A DNA stretch of 64,000 bases from contig CAYPJE010000005.1 of NCBI GenBank assembly GCA_964410945.1, forward strand, positions 1-64,000, in the 5' to 3' direction. Shown here one piece after another: positions 56,027 to 64,000 of this stretch (position 1 is the stretch's first letter; every line of letters starts with the position of its first letter). Under the pieces are notes generated by a model, which was not told the origin of the DNA, ran no database searches, and worked only from the letters and a program-made list of their open reading frames with translations. The position numbers were made by a program, and so were the translations under genes. The stretch comes from CAYPJE01 sp964410945. GTDB taxonomy: Bacteria > Fidelibacterota > Marinisomatia > Marinisomatales > TCS56.

Positions 56027-56854
56027 ATGATTAATGAAAAATATAGAATACTGATTGCCAGACTTACTGATGAATTTAAGGCTCTTGCTCCGGTTGAAGC
56101 CATCGGTCTGGGTGGTTCATTGAGTAGTAATGAAATCGATGAATATTCTGACATCGACCTATACATTTTCTCAGATACCATAATTCCTCTTTCCACCCGG
56201 GAAAGTATTGCTTCCAAACTGGGGACTCGGCAGGCCGACTTGAATCTGACTTACTGGGATCTGGGGGATGAATGGTTCGATGCCGAGACCGGAATCGAAA
56301 TCGATATCATTTACTGGGATAAAACCTGGATAACCGACCAGATCGAACAGGTAGTATTCCAGCATCAGGCCCGAACCGGCTACACTACCTGTTTCTGGAA
56401 CACCCTGGTCAATATGGAAATTCTATTTGACCGGAACGACTGGTTAAAGGAACTTCAAAACCGCAGTACAATTACTTACCCGGAAGAATTAAGCCGGGCC
56501 ATCATTATTAAGAACTACCCGGTTCTTAAAGAAATAATTCCCTCGTACTATAACCAGATTAAAAAAGCCGTTCATCGTAACGACCTGGTCAGCGTAAATC
56601 ATCGCGTCGCAGCTTTCCTGGCCAGTTATTTTGATATTATCTTTGCGGTAAACCATCTGGCCAATCCCGGTGAAAAAAAACTAATGCCATTCATTCTTCG
56701 GTACTGTACAATCCTGCCAATGGATATAGAAAAAAATATTCAGGGGGTATTAAGTAACTGTACTGATCCTGCAATAATCACTGAGATGGATCAGTTACTG
56801 GTAAATCTCGATCAGATGTTGAGTGAAAATAAGCTCATCTGGCTGATTCGATAA
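56027..56854 (+). CDS. nucleotidyltransferase-domain protein (DUF4037-like)
   Basis: A 275-residue protein with a minimal nucleotidyltransferase (Pol-beta type) N-domain: GLGGSLSSNEIDEYSDIDL gives the GGS and D-x-D active site. The C-terminal part is helical, as in DUF4037 or kanamycin nucleotidyltransferase-like proteins. I start at the ATG at 56027, since earlier frame lies inside the previous gene. Its 3' end overlaps the convergent metallophosphoesterase by 20 bases. It could modify a small molecule or RNA; the substrate is unknown. Confidence 0.75.
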   Translation: MINEKYRILIARLTDEFKALAPVEAIGLGGSLSSNEIDEYSDIDLYIFSDTIIPLSTRESIASKLGTRQADLNLTYWDLGDEWFDAETGIEIDIIYWDKTWITDQIEQVVFQHQARTGYTTCFWNTLVNMEILFDRNDWLKELQNRSTITYPEELSRAIIIKNYPVLKEIIPSYYNQIKKAVHRNDLVSVNHRVAAFLASYFDIIFAVNHLANPGEKKLMPFILRYCTILPMDIEKNIQGVLSNCTDPAIITEMDQLLVNLDQMLSENKLIWLIR

Positions 56855-58319
56855 CAAGGCTGTCGCCTACTGAGCCATCCTGCCGCACCATCTTCATCGT
56901 TAACATATTATTGTCTACGGTTACCAGACAAAAATGATTTTCTTTTTCCAGGTAAACCGAATTGGAATTGGTACCGGTTTCATAGTCTTTCAACCACTCC
57001 CCCAATCCACCGGTATTGATATAATTTATTGTACCAACCTTACTGCGTTCATAAAAATGATTATGTCCGTTAAAGACCAGGTCAATTTCATGTTTTACAA
57101 AAAGATGTTCAATCTGGTTGCGTATTTCAATCTCAGGAGGATGATATCCCAGGCTGGCATGAAGCGGTTTATGTAAATACACAATCCTGAAATCGATTTT
57201 GGGATCAATGTTTTGCAGATCGTTCTCCAGCCAGTGATATTGCCGGTTTCCGGGTGAGATATCGCGCTGGGAATCCAGTCCGATAACATGAATGTTATTA
57301 TAATCGAAGGAAAACCAGTGTCCGTATTCCCCCGGTACTACGGATTCATTGGGAGGATGCTGGAAAAGCCGGGCCAGAATTGGTGAATCCTCATCATGAT
57401 TCCCATAGACCGGAATAATTGGCACTGAACCGGTCAATTGATGGAAATTCTCCATGAAAGTATACCAGTGTCCGGGTTCATTCCCATCCACCACCAGATC
57501 ACCGACATGCAGCATGAAATCCGGATCGCAGTCAATCAGCACTTCCAGAACCGGGGCGACCAGGGCCAGTTGATTATCACCGCCAACCACAAACTGGAAT
57601 TCGGAATCATAATCGGCAGTTCTGAATGACCGTACCGGGCTGGTATAGAAATTCTCAGTCTTAACCTGGTAGCTATAGGTAGTTCCTGGTCTGAGTTTTT
57701 CAAGAATAATTACATGGATCAGACTGTCGCCGGCCGAAATCAAATCAAAATGCTGACGGACTCTTACACGATATTCATTGTAAGTATTAATTCCATATTG
57801 CAGCCAGCAATCACCTTTACCTTTGGACATCCAGGTTATGGCGATTGAGGTTTGAGGTGCGTTACCCGGGAATGACAGAATCGGCGGAACATTCCGGGGC
57901 TTGGGAGGTGGTTCGGGACCTCGCCAGGCAGCAACAACATCATTAATTGCCGGGGCGGATTCATTGAGTTGCAGAATCCGATTACTGATATCAACACCAC
58001 CGGTAGACTGTTCAACCGTCCGCCAGCTTCCACGGGTATATTTATACTCATATAGATTATCCGTTGTCAGTTGAACCGTCAGCTGCCAGGTATTATCAGC
58101 TATTCTGTCCATTGGCAGGCTGCCTGGTTTCCAGTCATTGAAACTGCCAGCCAGAAAAACTGTATCCTGGTCAATTTCAGAATCAGGAACAATCACGGAA
58201 AATATAATCGGAACTGTTTTATTTATTTGCTCGGATGCTGATGCTGATCCGACCAGCGCAATCAGTACCAGAATGTAACAGAACAAGATATGGCGATTCA
58301 GATTTTTATTATTCAGCAT
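56835..58319 (-). CDS. secreted metallophosphoesterase with N-terminal starch-binding-like domain
   Basis: A 494-residue secreted protein with signal peptide (1-28). Residues about 33-115 resemble a CBM20/CBM48-type glycan-binding fold (VFLAGSFNDWKPGSLPM and YEYKYTRGSW). Residues about 145-235 resemble the fibronectin-like N-domain of purple acid phosphatases. The calcineurin-type phosphoesterase domain follows with VVGGDNQ, LHVGDLVVDG, YGNHDE and NGHNHFYER. Substrates could be phosphate esters linked to glycans; that is inference from the domains. Confidence 0.86.
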   Translation of the reverse strand: MLNNKNLNRHILFCYILVLIALVGSASASEQINKTVPIIFSVIVPDSEIDQDTVFLAGSFNDWKPGSLPMDRIADNTWQLTVQLTTDNLYEYKYTRGSWRTVEQSTGGVDISNRILQLNESAPAINDVVAAWRGPEPPPKPRNVPPILSFPGNAPQTSIAITWMSKGKGDCWLQYGINTYNEYRVRVRQHFDLISAGDSLIHVIILEKLRPGTTYSYQVKTENFYTSPVRSFRTADYDSEFQFVVGGDNQLALVAPVLEVLIDCDPDFMLHVGDLVVDGNEPGHWYTFMENFHQLTGSVPIIPVYGNHDEDSPILARLFQHPPNESVVPGEYGHWFSFDYNNIHVIGLDSQRDISPGNRQYHWLENDLQNIDPKIDFRIVYLHKPLHASLGYHPPEIEIRNQIEHLFVKHEIDLVFNGHNHFYERSKVGTINYINTGGLGEWLKDYETGTNSNSVYLEKENHFCLVTVDNNMLTMKMVRQDGSVGDSLVIESAR

Positions 58320-58442
58320 GAAAGTAAATTAGGCCTGTTTGGTGTCCCTTTCCAAGTTGGCAATAACACCATTCACACTACAGATTACTCAGACAGTTAT
58401 GGCAGGCCGGACTTATCATTCCTAAATTACCTGACGATAATT

Positions 58443-59447
58443 ATGCATAAAATTATTACCATTGTTGTAGTAGTTATCCTGTCATCGGTGTTTGGCAGCG
58501 AACCTCTGATCAAACATATCTATACCGCCGATCCCTCAGTACACGTATTCAACCGGAAACTATACATCTATCCTTCGCACGATCTGGATAACAACACACC
58601 TCCGGACCGCTTTGGCAATCAGTATGATATGGTCGATTACCATGTTTTTTCCATGGCCAGTATCAGTTCTGTACCAGTGGATCATGGGCAGATCCTGCAT
58701 ATCAATGATATTCCCTGGGCCAGCAAACAGTTATGGGCACCGGACGTAGCCCGGAAAAATGGTTGGTATTTCATGTATTTCCCGGCCCGTAACCAGGACG
58801 GGAATTTTGCCATTGGTGTGGCCACCAGCGATAATCCGGCCGGTCCTTTCATTCCCCAGCCAGTACCGATCCAGGGCAGTTTCAGCATTGATCCATGTGT
58901 TTTCATCGATGACGACCGGCAGGTCTATATGTATTTCGGTGGATTATGGGGCGGCCAGCTGGAAAAATGGCGTAACGGAAAATTCGATCCTGATGGCGTG
59001 GAACCAGCCGATGATGAACCGGCGCTCGGTCCGCGTGTAGCCATCATGGCTAATCATATGTATGAATTCAATGGTGACATCCAGGAGATTATAATTGTTG
59101 ACGAGGCCGGGTTGCCACTATTGGCCGGTGATCATAACCGGCGCTTTTTTGAAGGAGCCTGGATGCACAAGTACCAGGGTACTTACTATTTGTCCTATTC
59201 CACCGGCGATACTCATTTGATCGTTTACGCTACCGGGGACAATCCTCTGGGTCCCTTTACCTACCGGGGCAAAATCCTTGATCCGGTCCAAGGCTGGACC
59301 ACCCAGCATTCGATCGTCAGATTTCAGGGAAAATGGTATCTGTTCTACCACGACAGTTCCCTGTCCGGTGGTATCGATCATAAGCGGTGCGTAAAAATGG
59401 CTGAGCTGGAATATGGTGAGGATGGGGCAATTCTCATAATCGATTAA
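58443..59447 (+). CDS. secreted GH43 glycoside hydrolase
   Basis: A 334-residue five-bladed propeller glycosidase with a signal peptide (ending FGSE). GH43 acidic residues are visible: catalytic base D30 in YTADPSVHVF, the pKa-modulating Asp in FSIDPCVF, and the proton-donor Glu in FFEGAWMHKY. GH43 enzymes act on arabinosides, xylosides or galactosides. The start at 58443 begins the signal peptide; the frame is open back to 58290 but overlaps the divergent gene. The 123-base spacer holds both divergent promoters. Confidence 0.92.
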   Translation: MHKIITIVVVVILSSVFGSEPLIKHIYTADPSVHVFNRKLYIYPSHDLDNNTPPDRFGNQYDMVDYHVFSMASISSVPVDHGQILHINDIPWASKQLWAPDVARKNGWYFMYFPARNQDGNFAIGVATSDNPAGPFIPQPVPIQGSFSIDPCVFIDDDRQVYMYFGGLWGGQLEKWRNGKFDPDGVEPADDEPALGPRVAIMANHMYEFNGDIQEIIIVDEAGLPLLAGDHNRRFFEGAWMHKYQGTYYLSYSTGDTHLIVYATGDNPLGPFTYRGKILDPVQGWTTQHSIVRFQGKWYLFYHDSSLSGGIDHKRCVKMAELEYGEDGAILIID

Positions 59448-59467
59448 AACTAATATTAGAAGTTATC

Positions 59468-59496
59468 TTGATTTGAACATTAATTTTTCATATAAT
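59468..59496 (+). promoter_or_regulatory. sigma-70-like promoter of the restriction-modification pair
   Basis: TTGATT (59468-59473) and TATAAT (59491-59496) with 17 bases between, 38 bases upstream of the endonuclease start, which has AAGGA 5 bases before its ATG. This is the best consensus-type promoter noticed in the window, in line with a mobile cassette that carries its own promoter. No C-protein box was seen. Confidence 0.5.
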
Positions 59497-59534
59497 AAAT
59501 TGGTCGTTGAATTAAGATATATTGAAGGACTTTC

Positions 59535-60128
59535 ATGGCTATTGATTTAATATCGCAATTCATTCATGATAATTATGAAATTCACGAATGGAAACACGCC
59601 TCAACAATAATTAAAGTAGATTTTGAAAATGAATGGAACGATATTATAGAAACATTAACAGAATTTCGTTTAAATCAAAGTTGGATAACCGTTGGTGGTG
59701 GAAGAAAATCTAAAATTGCTGCATGGATAGATCAGAAATTAATTGACCAAAAAGGATGGACGGAAAAGTCATTTGATACAAAAATGGTTGTTGATGGAAA
59801 AGAAAACTTGTCTCCAACACATAAAATTGACTGCTATAAAAATCGAATTGCTTTGGAAGTTGAGTGGAATAACAAGGATCCATTTTATGATAGAGATCTA
59901 AACAATTTCAGATTGTTATTTGACCTCAGGGCAATTAGTGCCGGGATTATCATAACTAGAACGGATGAACTTCAGGTAATATTTGATTCAATAGGTCGTG
60001 GTAAATCTTATGGTAAATCAACTACTCAAATGGGAAAGCTATTACCAAAAATTCAAGGCGGTGGAGGTGGCGGATGTCCCATTTTAGTTTTTGGTATAAA
60101 AAAATCTCTTTATATAGAGGATTTATAA
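59535..60128 (+). CDS. BglII/BstYI-family type II restriction endonuclease
   Basis: A 197-residue endonuclease. The stretch HKIDCYKNRIALEVEWNNKD, followed by FDLRAISAGIIITR, matches the BglII/BstYI family; the putative metal site is D99, E108, E110, with the same D-x8-E-x spacing as BglII (which has Q at the third position). BglII cuts A/GATCT and BstYI R/GATCY, so a GATC-centred site is plausible. The gene is visibly more AT-rich than its neighbours and has a Gly-rich C-terminal stretch. The methyltransferase start follows the stop directly. Confidence 0.85.
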   Translation: MAIDLISQFIHDNYEIHEWKHASTIIKVDFENEWNDIIETLTEFRLNQSWITVGGGRKSKIAAWIDQKLIDQKGWTEKSFDTKMVVDGKENLSPTHKIDCYKNRIALEVEWNNKDPFYDRDLNNFRLLFDLRAISAGIIITRTDELQVIFDSIGRGKSYGKSTTQMGKLLPKIQGGGGGGCPILVFGIKKSLYIEDL

Positions 60129-60821
60129 GTGCAAAACAATTATTCAGCTGCAAAAGATTTCGCTAAGGAAATCATAGGCAGTTACAGAACAATTCTTGCT
60201 GACCCACCTTGGCGTTTTCAAAATTCTACTGGAAAAGTCGCTCCAGAACATAAAAGACTAAGTAGATATCCAACATTATCTCTGCAAGAAATCATCGATA
60301 TTCCAGTAGATACTGTAACAGCCAAAGAGGCTCATCTATATTTATGGGTTCCAAATGCATTATTATCAGAAGGCCTAGAAGTAATGAAAAATTGGGGGTT
60401 TACCTATAAAACCAACATAATATGGTTCAAAATTCGTAAGGATGGTGGACCGGATGGAAGGGGTGTAGGTTTTTATTTTAGAAATGTTACTGAATTAGTT
60501 CTATTTGGTGTAAAAGGTAAAATGAGAACTCTTCAACCTGGCCGAACCCAAACAAACATCATTCAGTCACGGAAAAGAGAACATTCTCGGAAACCTGATG
60601 AATTATATAAATTAATAGAAGATTGTAGCCCTGGACCATACCTTGAAATGTTTGCAAGAGGAGCCAGAAAAAATTGGGCAGTATGGGGAAATCAAGCAAA
60701 TGACTATCTTCCTGATTGGCCAACATACCAATACAACTCAGCAAATGGTGAATCAAAAGAAGAAGCACAGTTACGATTACTTGAAGAACAGAAAAAATAT
60801 AAATCATCACGCACAGCTTAG
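60129..60821 (+). CDS. MT-A70-family adenine-N6 DNA methyltransferase
   Basis: A 230-residue methyltransferase with the catalytic DPPW (D25-W28) of the MT-A70 family, then LYLWVPNALL and the S-adenosylmethionine-related EMFARGARKNWAVWGNQ near the C-terminus. It should methylate adenine at N6 and protect the site cut by the endonuclease encoded just before. The start is a GTG immediately after the endonuclease TAA (zero spacing). AT-rich codon use is like the endonuclease and unlike flanking genes, suggesting joint transfer. Solitary-MTase function is unlikely given the pairing. Confidence 0.88.
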   Translation: MQNNYSAAKDFAKEIIGSYRTILADPPWRFQNSTGKVAPEHKRLSRYPTLSLQEIIDIPVDTVTAKEAHLYLWVPNALLSEGLEVMKNWGFTYKTNIIWFKIRKDGGPDGRGVGFYFRNVTELVLFGVKGKMRTLQPGRTQTNIIQSRKREHSRKPDELYKLIEDCSPGPYLEMFARGARKNWAVWGNQANDYLPDWPTYQYNSANGESKEEAQLRLLEEQKKYKSSRTA

Positions 60822-60883
60822 CGTTTGCATTATCATATAGACAAGATTACAGAATACTATATAGTAATTCATTTCTATATAAT

Positions 60884-62053
60884 CTAACTACTAACCAATC
60901 CAGCTCCCCCAACCAGCTCAAACTTGAAAAAATCAGCTTCTATATCAAATTCTTTACGATAAGCTTTTTTCACTCTGTTTGTAAACGTTTCCCAATGAGT
61001 CGAATTTACCAGGGCGATCAGACAACCGCCGAATCCACCACCCATTATTCGCGCACCGGCACAACCGGGACCATCAGCCACTTCAGCCAATAAATCCAGT
61101 TCGGCACAACTGACCTCATAGTCATCACGCAGACTGGTATGGCTGGCTTTCAACAAAGCACCGGCATAATTGAAATCACCCTTTCCCAATGCCTTCAGCA
61201 TCTCTAAAACACGATTATTCTCACTGCTAACGTGCCACAACCGCCCGATCAATTTTACCGGTAAATCAGCTGTATATTTTTCCAGATGCTCAGAAGTGAC
61301 TTCACGGATGGATTTGACCGGTGCACCGGCTTTTTTCAATAATTCCAGTACCTCATGGCACTCGGCAACACGCTCATGATATTTACTGGAAGCCAGTTCC
61401 CTCCGTATACCCGAGTCAACGACTCCCCAACACCAGTCACCCATTTCAACCTGTGAGTAATCATGGCTCAAATCGTAAAAATCAATCTTAAGCAATTGTC
61501 CTCTGCAAGAAAACTGGCTGGCGAATTGATCCAGCAATCCGCTTTGCAGGCCCAGATATTCATGCTCCACCTGCTGGCAGAGCTTGATTAGATCCAGATC
61601 GCTGATCACCGCACCTGTAGCACCGCGCAGACCGTTCATCAAAGCCACCTCCAGCGCCGCTGATGATGACAACCCGGCCCCCAGGGGTACATTGCCGGAA
61701 ATTGCAATCTTACAACCGGATTTAGTCCTAGTGTGTCTCTGGAAAACACTCACGGCACCAATCACGTATCGCTGCCAGGATTTCAACTCGATACTATCAG
61801 TCGTTGGGGTTGCCAGGAATGATTCACTGAAGTCCAGGCTGAATGCTCTTATATCATGATCGGCTGACCGGGCAATCGCCACACATATCCAACGGTTGAT
61901 GGCTGCCGGCAGTGCCAATCCACTGTTATAATCTGTATGTTCACCGATAATATTGATTCGCCCCGGAGCAACTGCAATAACATCTGGTTCATGACTGAAC
62001 CTTGCCCTGAAAGCATCTCGGGTGCGTTTTATCAATGATTGCAAATCAGTCAT
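60884..62053 (-). CDS. galK: galactokinase
   Basis: A 389-residue GHMP kinase that phosphorylates galactose to galactose-1-phosphate in the Leloir pathway. Signatures are PGRINIIGEHTDYNSG (substrate binding), GNVPLGAGLSSSAALEVA (ATP binding) and the C-terminal GARIMGGGFGGCLIAL. Full-length. Its start overlaps the nucleotidyltransferase stop by 8 bases, so both are co-translated in a sugar operon with the GH1 gene. Confidence 0.96.
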   Translation of the reverse strand: MTDLQSLIKRTRDAFRARFSHEPDVIAVAPGRINIIGEHTDYNSGLALPAAINRWICVAIARSADHDIRAFSLDFSESFLATPTTDSIELKSWQRYVIGAVSVFQRHTRTKSGCKIAISGNVPLGAGLSSSAALEVALMNGLRGATGAVISDLDLIKLCQQVEHEYLGLQSGLLDQFASQFSCRGQLLKIDFYDLSHDYSQVEMGDWCWGVVDSGIRRELASSKYHERVAECHEVLELLKKAGAPVKSIREVTSEHLEKYTADLPVKLIGRLWHVSSENNRVLEMLKALGKGDFNYAGALLKASHTSLRDDYEVSCAELDLLAEVADGPGCAGARIMGGGFGGCLIALVNSTHWETFTNRVKKAYRKEFDIEADFFKFELVGGAGLVSS

Positions 62054-62783
62054 TGCGTTCTTTCAGAACCTGCTCAGCCCAGGCCAGTTCTTCTGGCGTG
62101 TTGAGTCCCACCAATTCACGATAATCCGGAATTTTCACTGCCGATACCTTCTGACCCGCAGCAAGCAGCAGATTTATCATATCAGTGAGGTAACGCTCAC
62201 CCGTTTCCCAATGTGGTTTTATCTGCGGTAAAAATTCAACCAGGCAATTGACATTAAATATGAAATGAGAGGACATATATTCACTGAGCGCCAGTTCTTT
62301 CCTGTTGGCATCACGCGCTTCCACACATCTGACCAGAAGTTGATCATTGTTACGGATCACCCGGGCGTAGTGATATTCTTTTTCAAAAACTGCCGTTAGG
62401 AAGGAACAGGTCGATTTAGTCACGACATGCGTTTCGATCAATTTTCTGATCGAGTCTGGTCGGATAAGAGGACTGTCACCCACAAAAATCAGTACTCTAT
62501 CGAATTGACTAACCATATCCATGGCACATTCCACGGCATGGGCCGTTCCCAATAACTGTTCCTGGAATACATATGATAATTTATCACCTAACGCGGCTTG
62601 TATCATTTCTGACTGGTAACCAACAACAACACCGATTTCATTTATTCCCGTTTCTTGGAGGGCATTGATCAAATGACAGATCAATTCCTGTCCAGCTAGA
62701 GGTACCAGTGGTTTTGGAATTTCAGATCCCATCCGTGTTCCCCGGCCGGCAGCCAGCAACAATGCTGAAATCGGTTCAGCCAT
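62046..62783 (-). CDS. sugar nucleotidyltransferase (GlmU N-domain-like)
   Basis: A 245-residue NTP-transferase with the signature LLLAAGRGTRMGSEIPKPLVPL and the later FQEQLLGTAHAV and FVGDSPLI. This corresponds to the pyrophosphorylase half of GlmU without the acetyltransferase left-handed helix. Next to galactokinase it may convert a sugar-1-phosphate to UDP-sugar (inference). The start at 62783 (MAEPISALLLAAGRG) is preferred; the frame runs back to 62858 inside the GH1 gene. It overlaps both neighbours by 8 bases. Confidence 0.87.
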   Translation of the reverse strand: MAEPISALLLAAGRGTRMGSEIPKPLVPLAGQELICHLINALQETGINEIGVVVGYQSEMIQAALGDKLSYVFQEQLLGTAHAVECAMDMVSQFDRVLIFVGDSPLIRPDSIRKLIETHVVTKSTCSFLTAVFEKEYHYARVIRNNDQLLVRCVEARDANRKELALSEYMSSHFIFNVNCLVEFLPQIKPHWETGERYLTDMINLLLAAGQKVSAVKIPDYRELVGLNTPEELAWAEQVLKERND

Positions 62784-64000
62784 TTTTCCGGATAATTTCC
62801 CGGTAGATTTCACTACCTGTCCGCAACTTTCTTTCCTGAGTTTGAAAGTCAACTGCATAAAGCCCGAATTTCATCGAATATCCCTCAGCCCACTCAAAAT
62901 TATCCAGCAGACTCCAATAGAAATATCCGCGTATATCAACCCCCTCTTTAAGCGCCCGGTTCATGGCATAGATATAATGCCGGGTAAAATCAGCACGACG
63001 ATCATCTATTTCGTCGGCAATCCCGTTTTCAGTCACATAAACCGGCAGTCCGAGTGAACCGATCTCATGCAGGGCACGGTAAAAACCTTCCGGGTATATC
63101 GTGTAATCCATATCAGTGGAAGTTTCATTCGGACGCAGGCTGAATTCAAAAAATTCCCGTGGATCGGGCTTGAAATTGACAATCATATGGGAATAATAAT
63201 TCAGGCCGATGAAATCATTCGACCGGCAGGCGTCAAGATTGGTGTGACTAATATTGATCATTCCTGGGATAAACAATCTAAACCGCCCTGTATTCAGGAA
63301 ATCCAGGATGCCACCATTGAACACTCGATTCATGATCCACCCGGCCAGATTATCCAGTAAATGAAACTTTCGTTTTGGATCAAACTGGAAAATGTTTTTA
63401 ACCAGACCAATCCGGACCTCCGGTCCACCAGGCAATGCTTTTAATGCTTTGTATACCCGTACATGACTTTCCAGCAGATTGCACATTACCACCGCGGTAC
63501 GTTGAGGATCCTTAACACCAGGAGGCCAGCCACCCTGGAAATAACTCTGGGTGGCATAGACTTCGATTTCGTTGATGGTACACCAGTAATGTACAAGATC
63601 GGAAAATTCTGTGAATACTTTTTCACAGAATCTCACAAAACAATTGATATTACTCTCCTGTTCAAAAGCACCCTTCTCTTCGAACCAGATAGGATTTGTG
63701 AAGTGATGAAGGGTCAACATGGGCTCAAGTCCGGCAGTCCGCATCGCTTCAATCATCTTACGGTAATGCTCGATAGCTTTCTGGTCGAACTGACCTTCCT
63801 GCGGTTCGATTTTACTCCACTCCACCGAGAAGCGATAACCTTTACATCCCAGCTCATTCACCAGTCCAAAATCATCGGCAAAGCGGTCCCAATGTTCGCA
63901 GGCCGCACCTGATACATCATTGTTGAGAATATGCGGCCGGCCATCGGAAAATTTGGTCTGTTCCCATTGATACCAGTTATTGTTATCACAGCCTCCTTCA
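62776..64000 (-). CDS. GH1 beta-glycosidase, 5' end cut by window edge
   Basis: The reading frame stays open to the edge of the window, and translated residues there (EGGCDNNNWYQWEQ) are the conserved GH1 N-terminal region, so only a few codons are missing. Catalytic acid/base Glu is in TINEIEVYA and the nucleophile in VTENGIAD. HHFTNPIWF and YFYWSLLDNFEWAEGY are further GH1 signatures. About 408 residues are visible. It would release glucose or galactose from beta-glycosides, feeding the galactokinase encoded downstream. No internal stop. Confidence 0.94.
   Translation of the reverse strand, partial: EGGCDNNNWYQWEQTKFSDGRPHILNNDVSGAACEHWDRFADDFGLVNELGCKGYRFSVEWSKIEPQEGQFDQKAIEHYRKMIEAMRTAGLEPMLTLHHFTNPIWFEEKGAFEQESNINCFVRFCEKVFTEFSDLVHYWCTINEIEVYATQSYFQGGWPPGVKDPQRTAVVMCNLLESHVRVYKALKALPGGPEVRIGLVKNIFQFDPKRKFHLLDNLAGWIMNRVFNGGILDFLNTGRFRLFIPGMINISHTNLDACRSNDFIGLNYYSHMIVNFKPDPREFFEFSLRPNETSTDMDYTIYPEGFYRALHEIGSLGLPVYVTENGIADEIDDRRADFTRHYIYAMNRALKEGVDIRGYFYWSLLDNFEWAEGYSMKFGLYAVDFQTQERKLRTGSEIYREIIRKNG

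Noticed and set aside
60884..62783. Operon link between the R-M pair and the sugar genes
   Set aside because: They are convergent and differ in base composition; nothing connects them functionally.
1..64000. In-frame TGA readthrough (selenoprotein genes) and CRISPR arrays across the window
   Set aside because: No gene seemed to be split by a TGA with homology continuing on both sides, and no regularly spaced direct repeats were found. This was by eye only.

Overview
The window looks like a chromosomal segment from an uncultivated, Gram-negative member of the Bacteroidota/FCB superphylum neighbourhood (Marinimicrobia-, KSB1- or Calditrichota-like), with a GC content that looks to be in the mid-40s. 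The basis is a PorU-type C25 peptidase, two proteins with type IX secretion (T9SS) C-terminal domains of the NYPNPFNP/NFPNPF kind, TonB receptors with N-terminal carboxypeptidase-regulatory domains, DUF4876 lipoproteins, a DUF4857 protein, a bactofilin and a short RpoD-like sigma factor without region 1.1. No rRNA, plasmid, phage, IS element or CRISPR array was seen. The phylum assignment is inference.

Layout. 1-1.5 kb: dGTPase (dgt). 1.7-6.5 kb: a plus-strand set of ABC ATPase, permease, DUF4857 protein and a NosR/NapH-like membrane polyferredoxin, ending at a bidirectional terminator. 22.2-6.5 kb (minus strand): a tightly packed eight-gene set in the order TonB receptor, DUF4876 lipoprotein, beta-barrel, C25-like peptidase with HEAT repeats, M16 peptidase, TonB receptor, DUF4876 lipoprotein, beta-barrel. 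The same three-gene module thus occurs twice, around two peptidases. 25.1-22.3 kb: a secreted beta-propeller with a T9SS sorting domain. 25.3-30.6 kb: bactofilin, CoA-binding protein, a second NapH-like polyferredoxin, NifX-like and DUF134 proteins, an AmpG-like transporter and a NYN/LOTUS protein. At 30.7 kb a selenocysteine tRNA lies on the minus strand. 36.7-30.8 kb: a housekeeping block (small coiled-coil protein, sigma factor, M23 peptidase, MiaB, LapA, LapB-like TPR protein, SPOR protein).

37.2-59.4 kb is mostly plus strand: PorU, Maf, a RodZ-like protein, a Spy-like protein, two SDRs, archease, RtcB RNA ligase, a Gfo/Idh/MocA oxidoreductase, a ROK kinase, a GH13 lipoprotein, a D-threonine aldolase-like enzyme, a transglutaminase-like protein, thiol peroxidase, an Fe-S protein, several uncharacterised proteins, a minus-strand metallophosphoesterase and GH43. 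At 59.5-60.8 kb sits an AT-rich type II restriction-modification pair (BglII/BstYI-like endonuclease and MT-A70-type adenine methyltransferase). The window ends with a minus-strand sugar operon: GH1 beta-glycosidase (cut by the edge), sugar nucleotidyltransferase and galactokinase.

The strongest candidate for an undescribed system is the 15.7 kb receptor/peptidase operon at 6.5-22.2 kb together with the convergent polyferredoxin/ABC operon at 1.7-6.5 kb. My hypothesis is a surface system that captures a protein-bound or metal-containing ligand, processes it proteolytically in the envelope, and is coupled to an inner-membrane redox/ABC module. Gene content and packing are seen directly; the function is inference.
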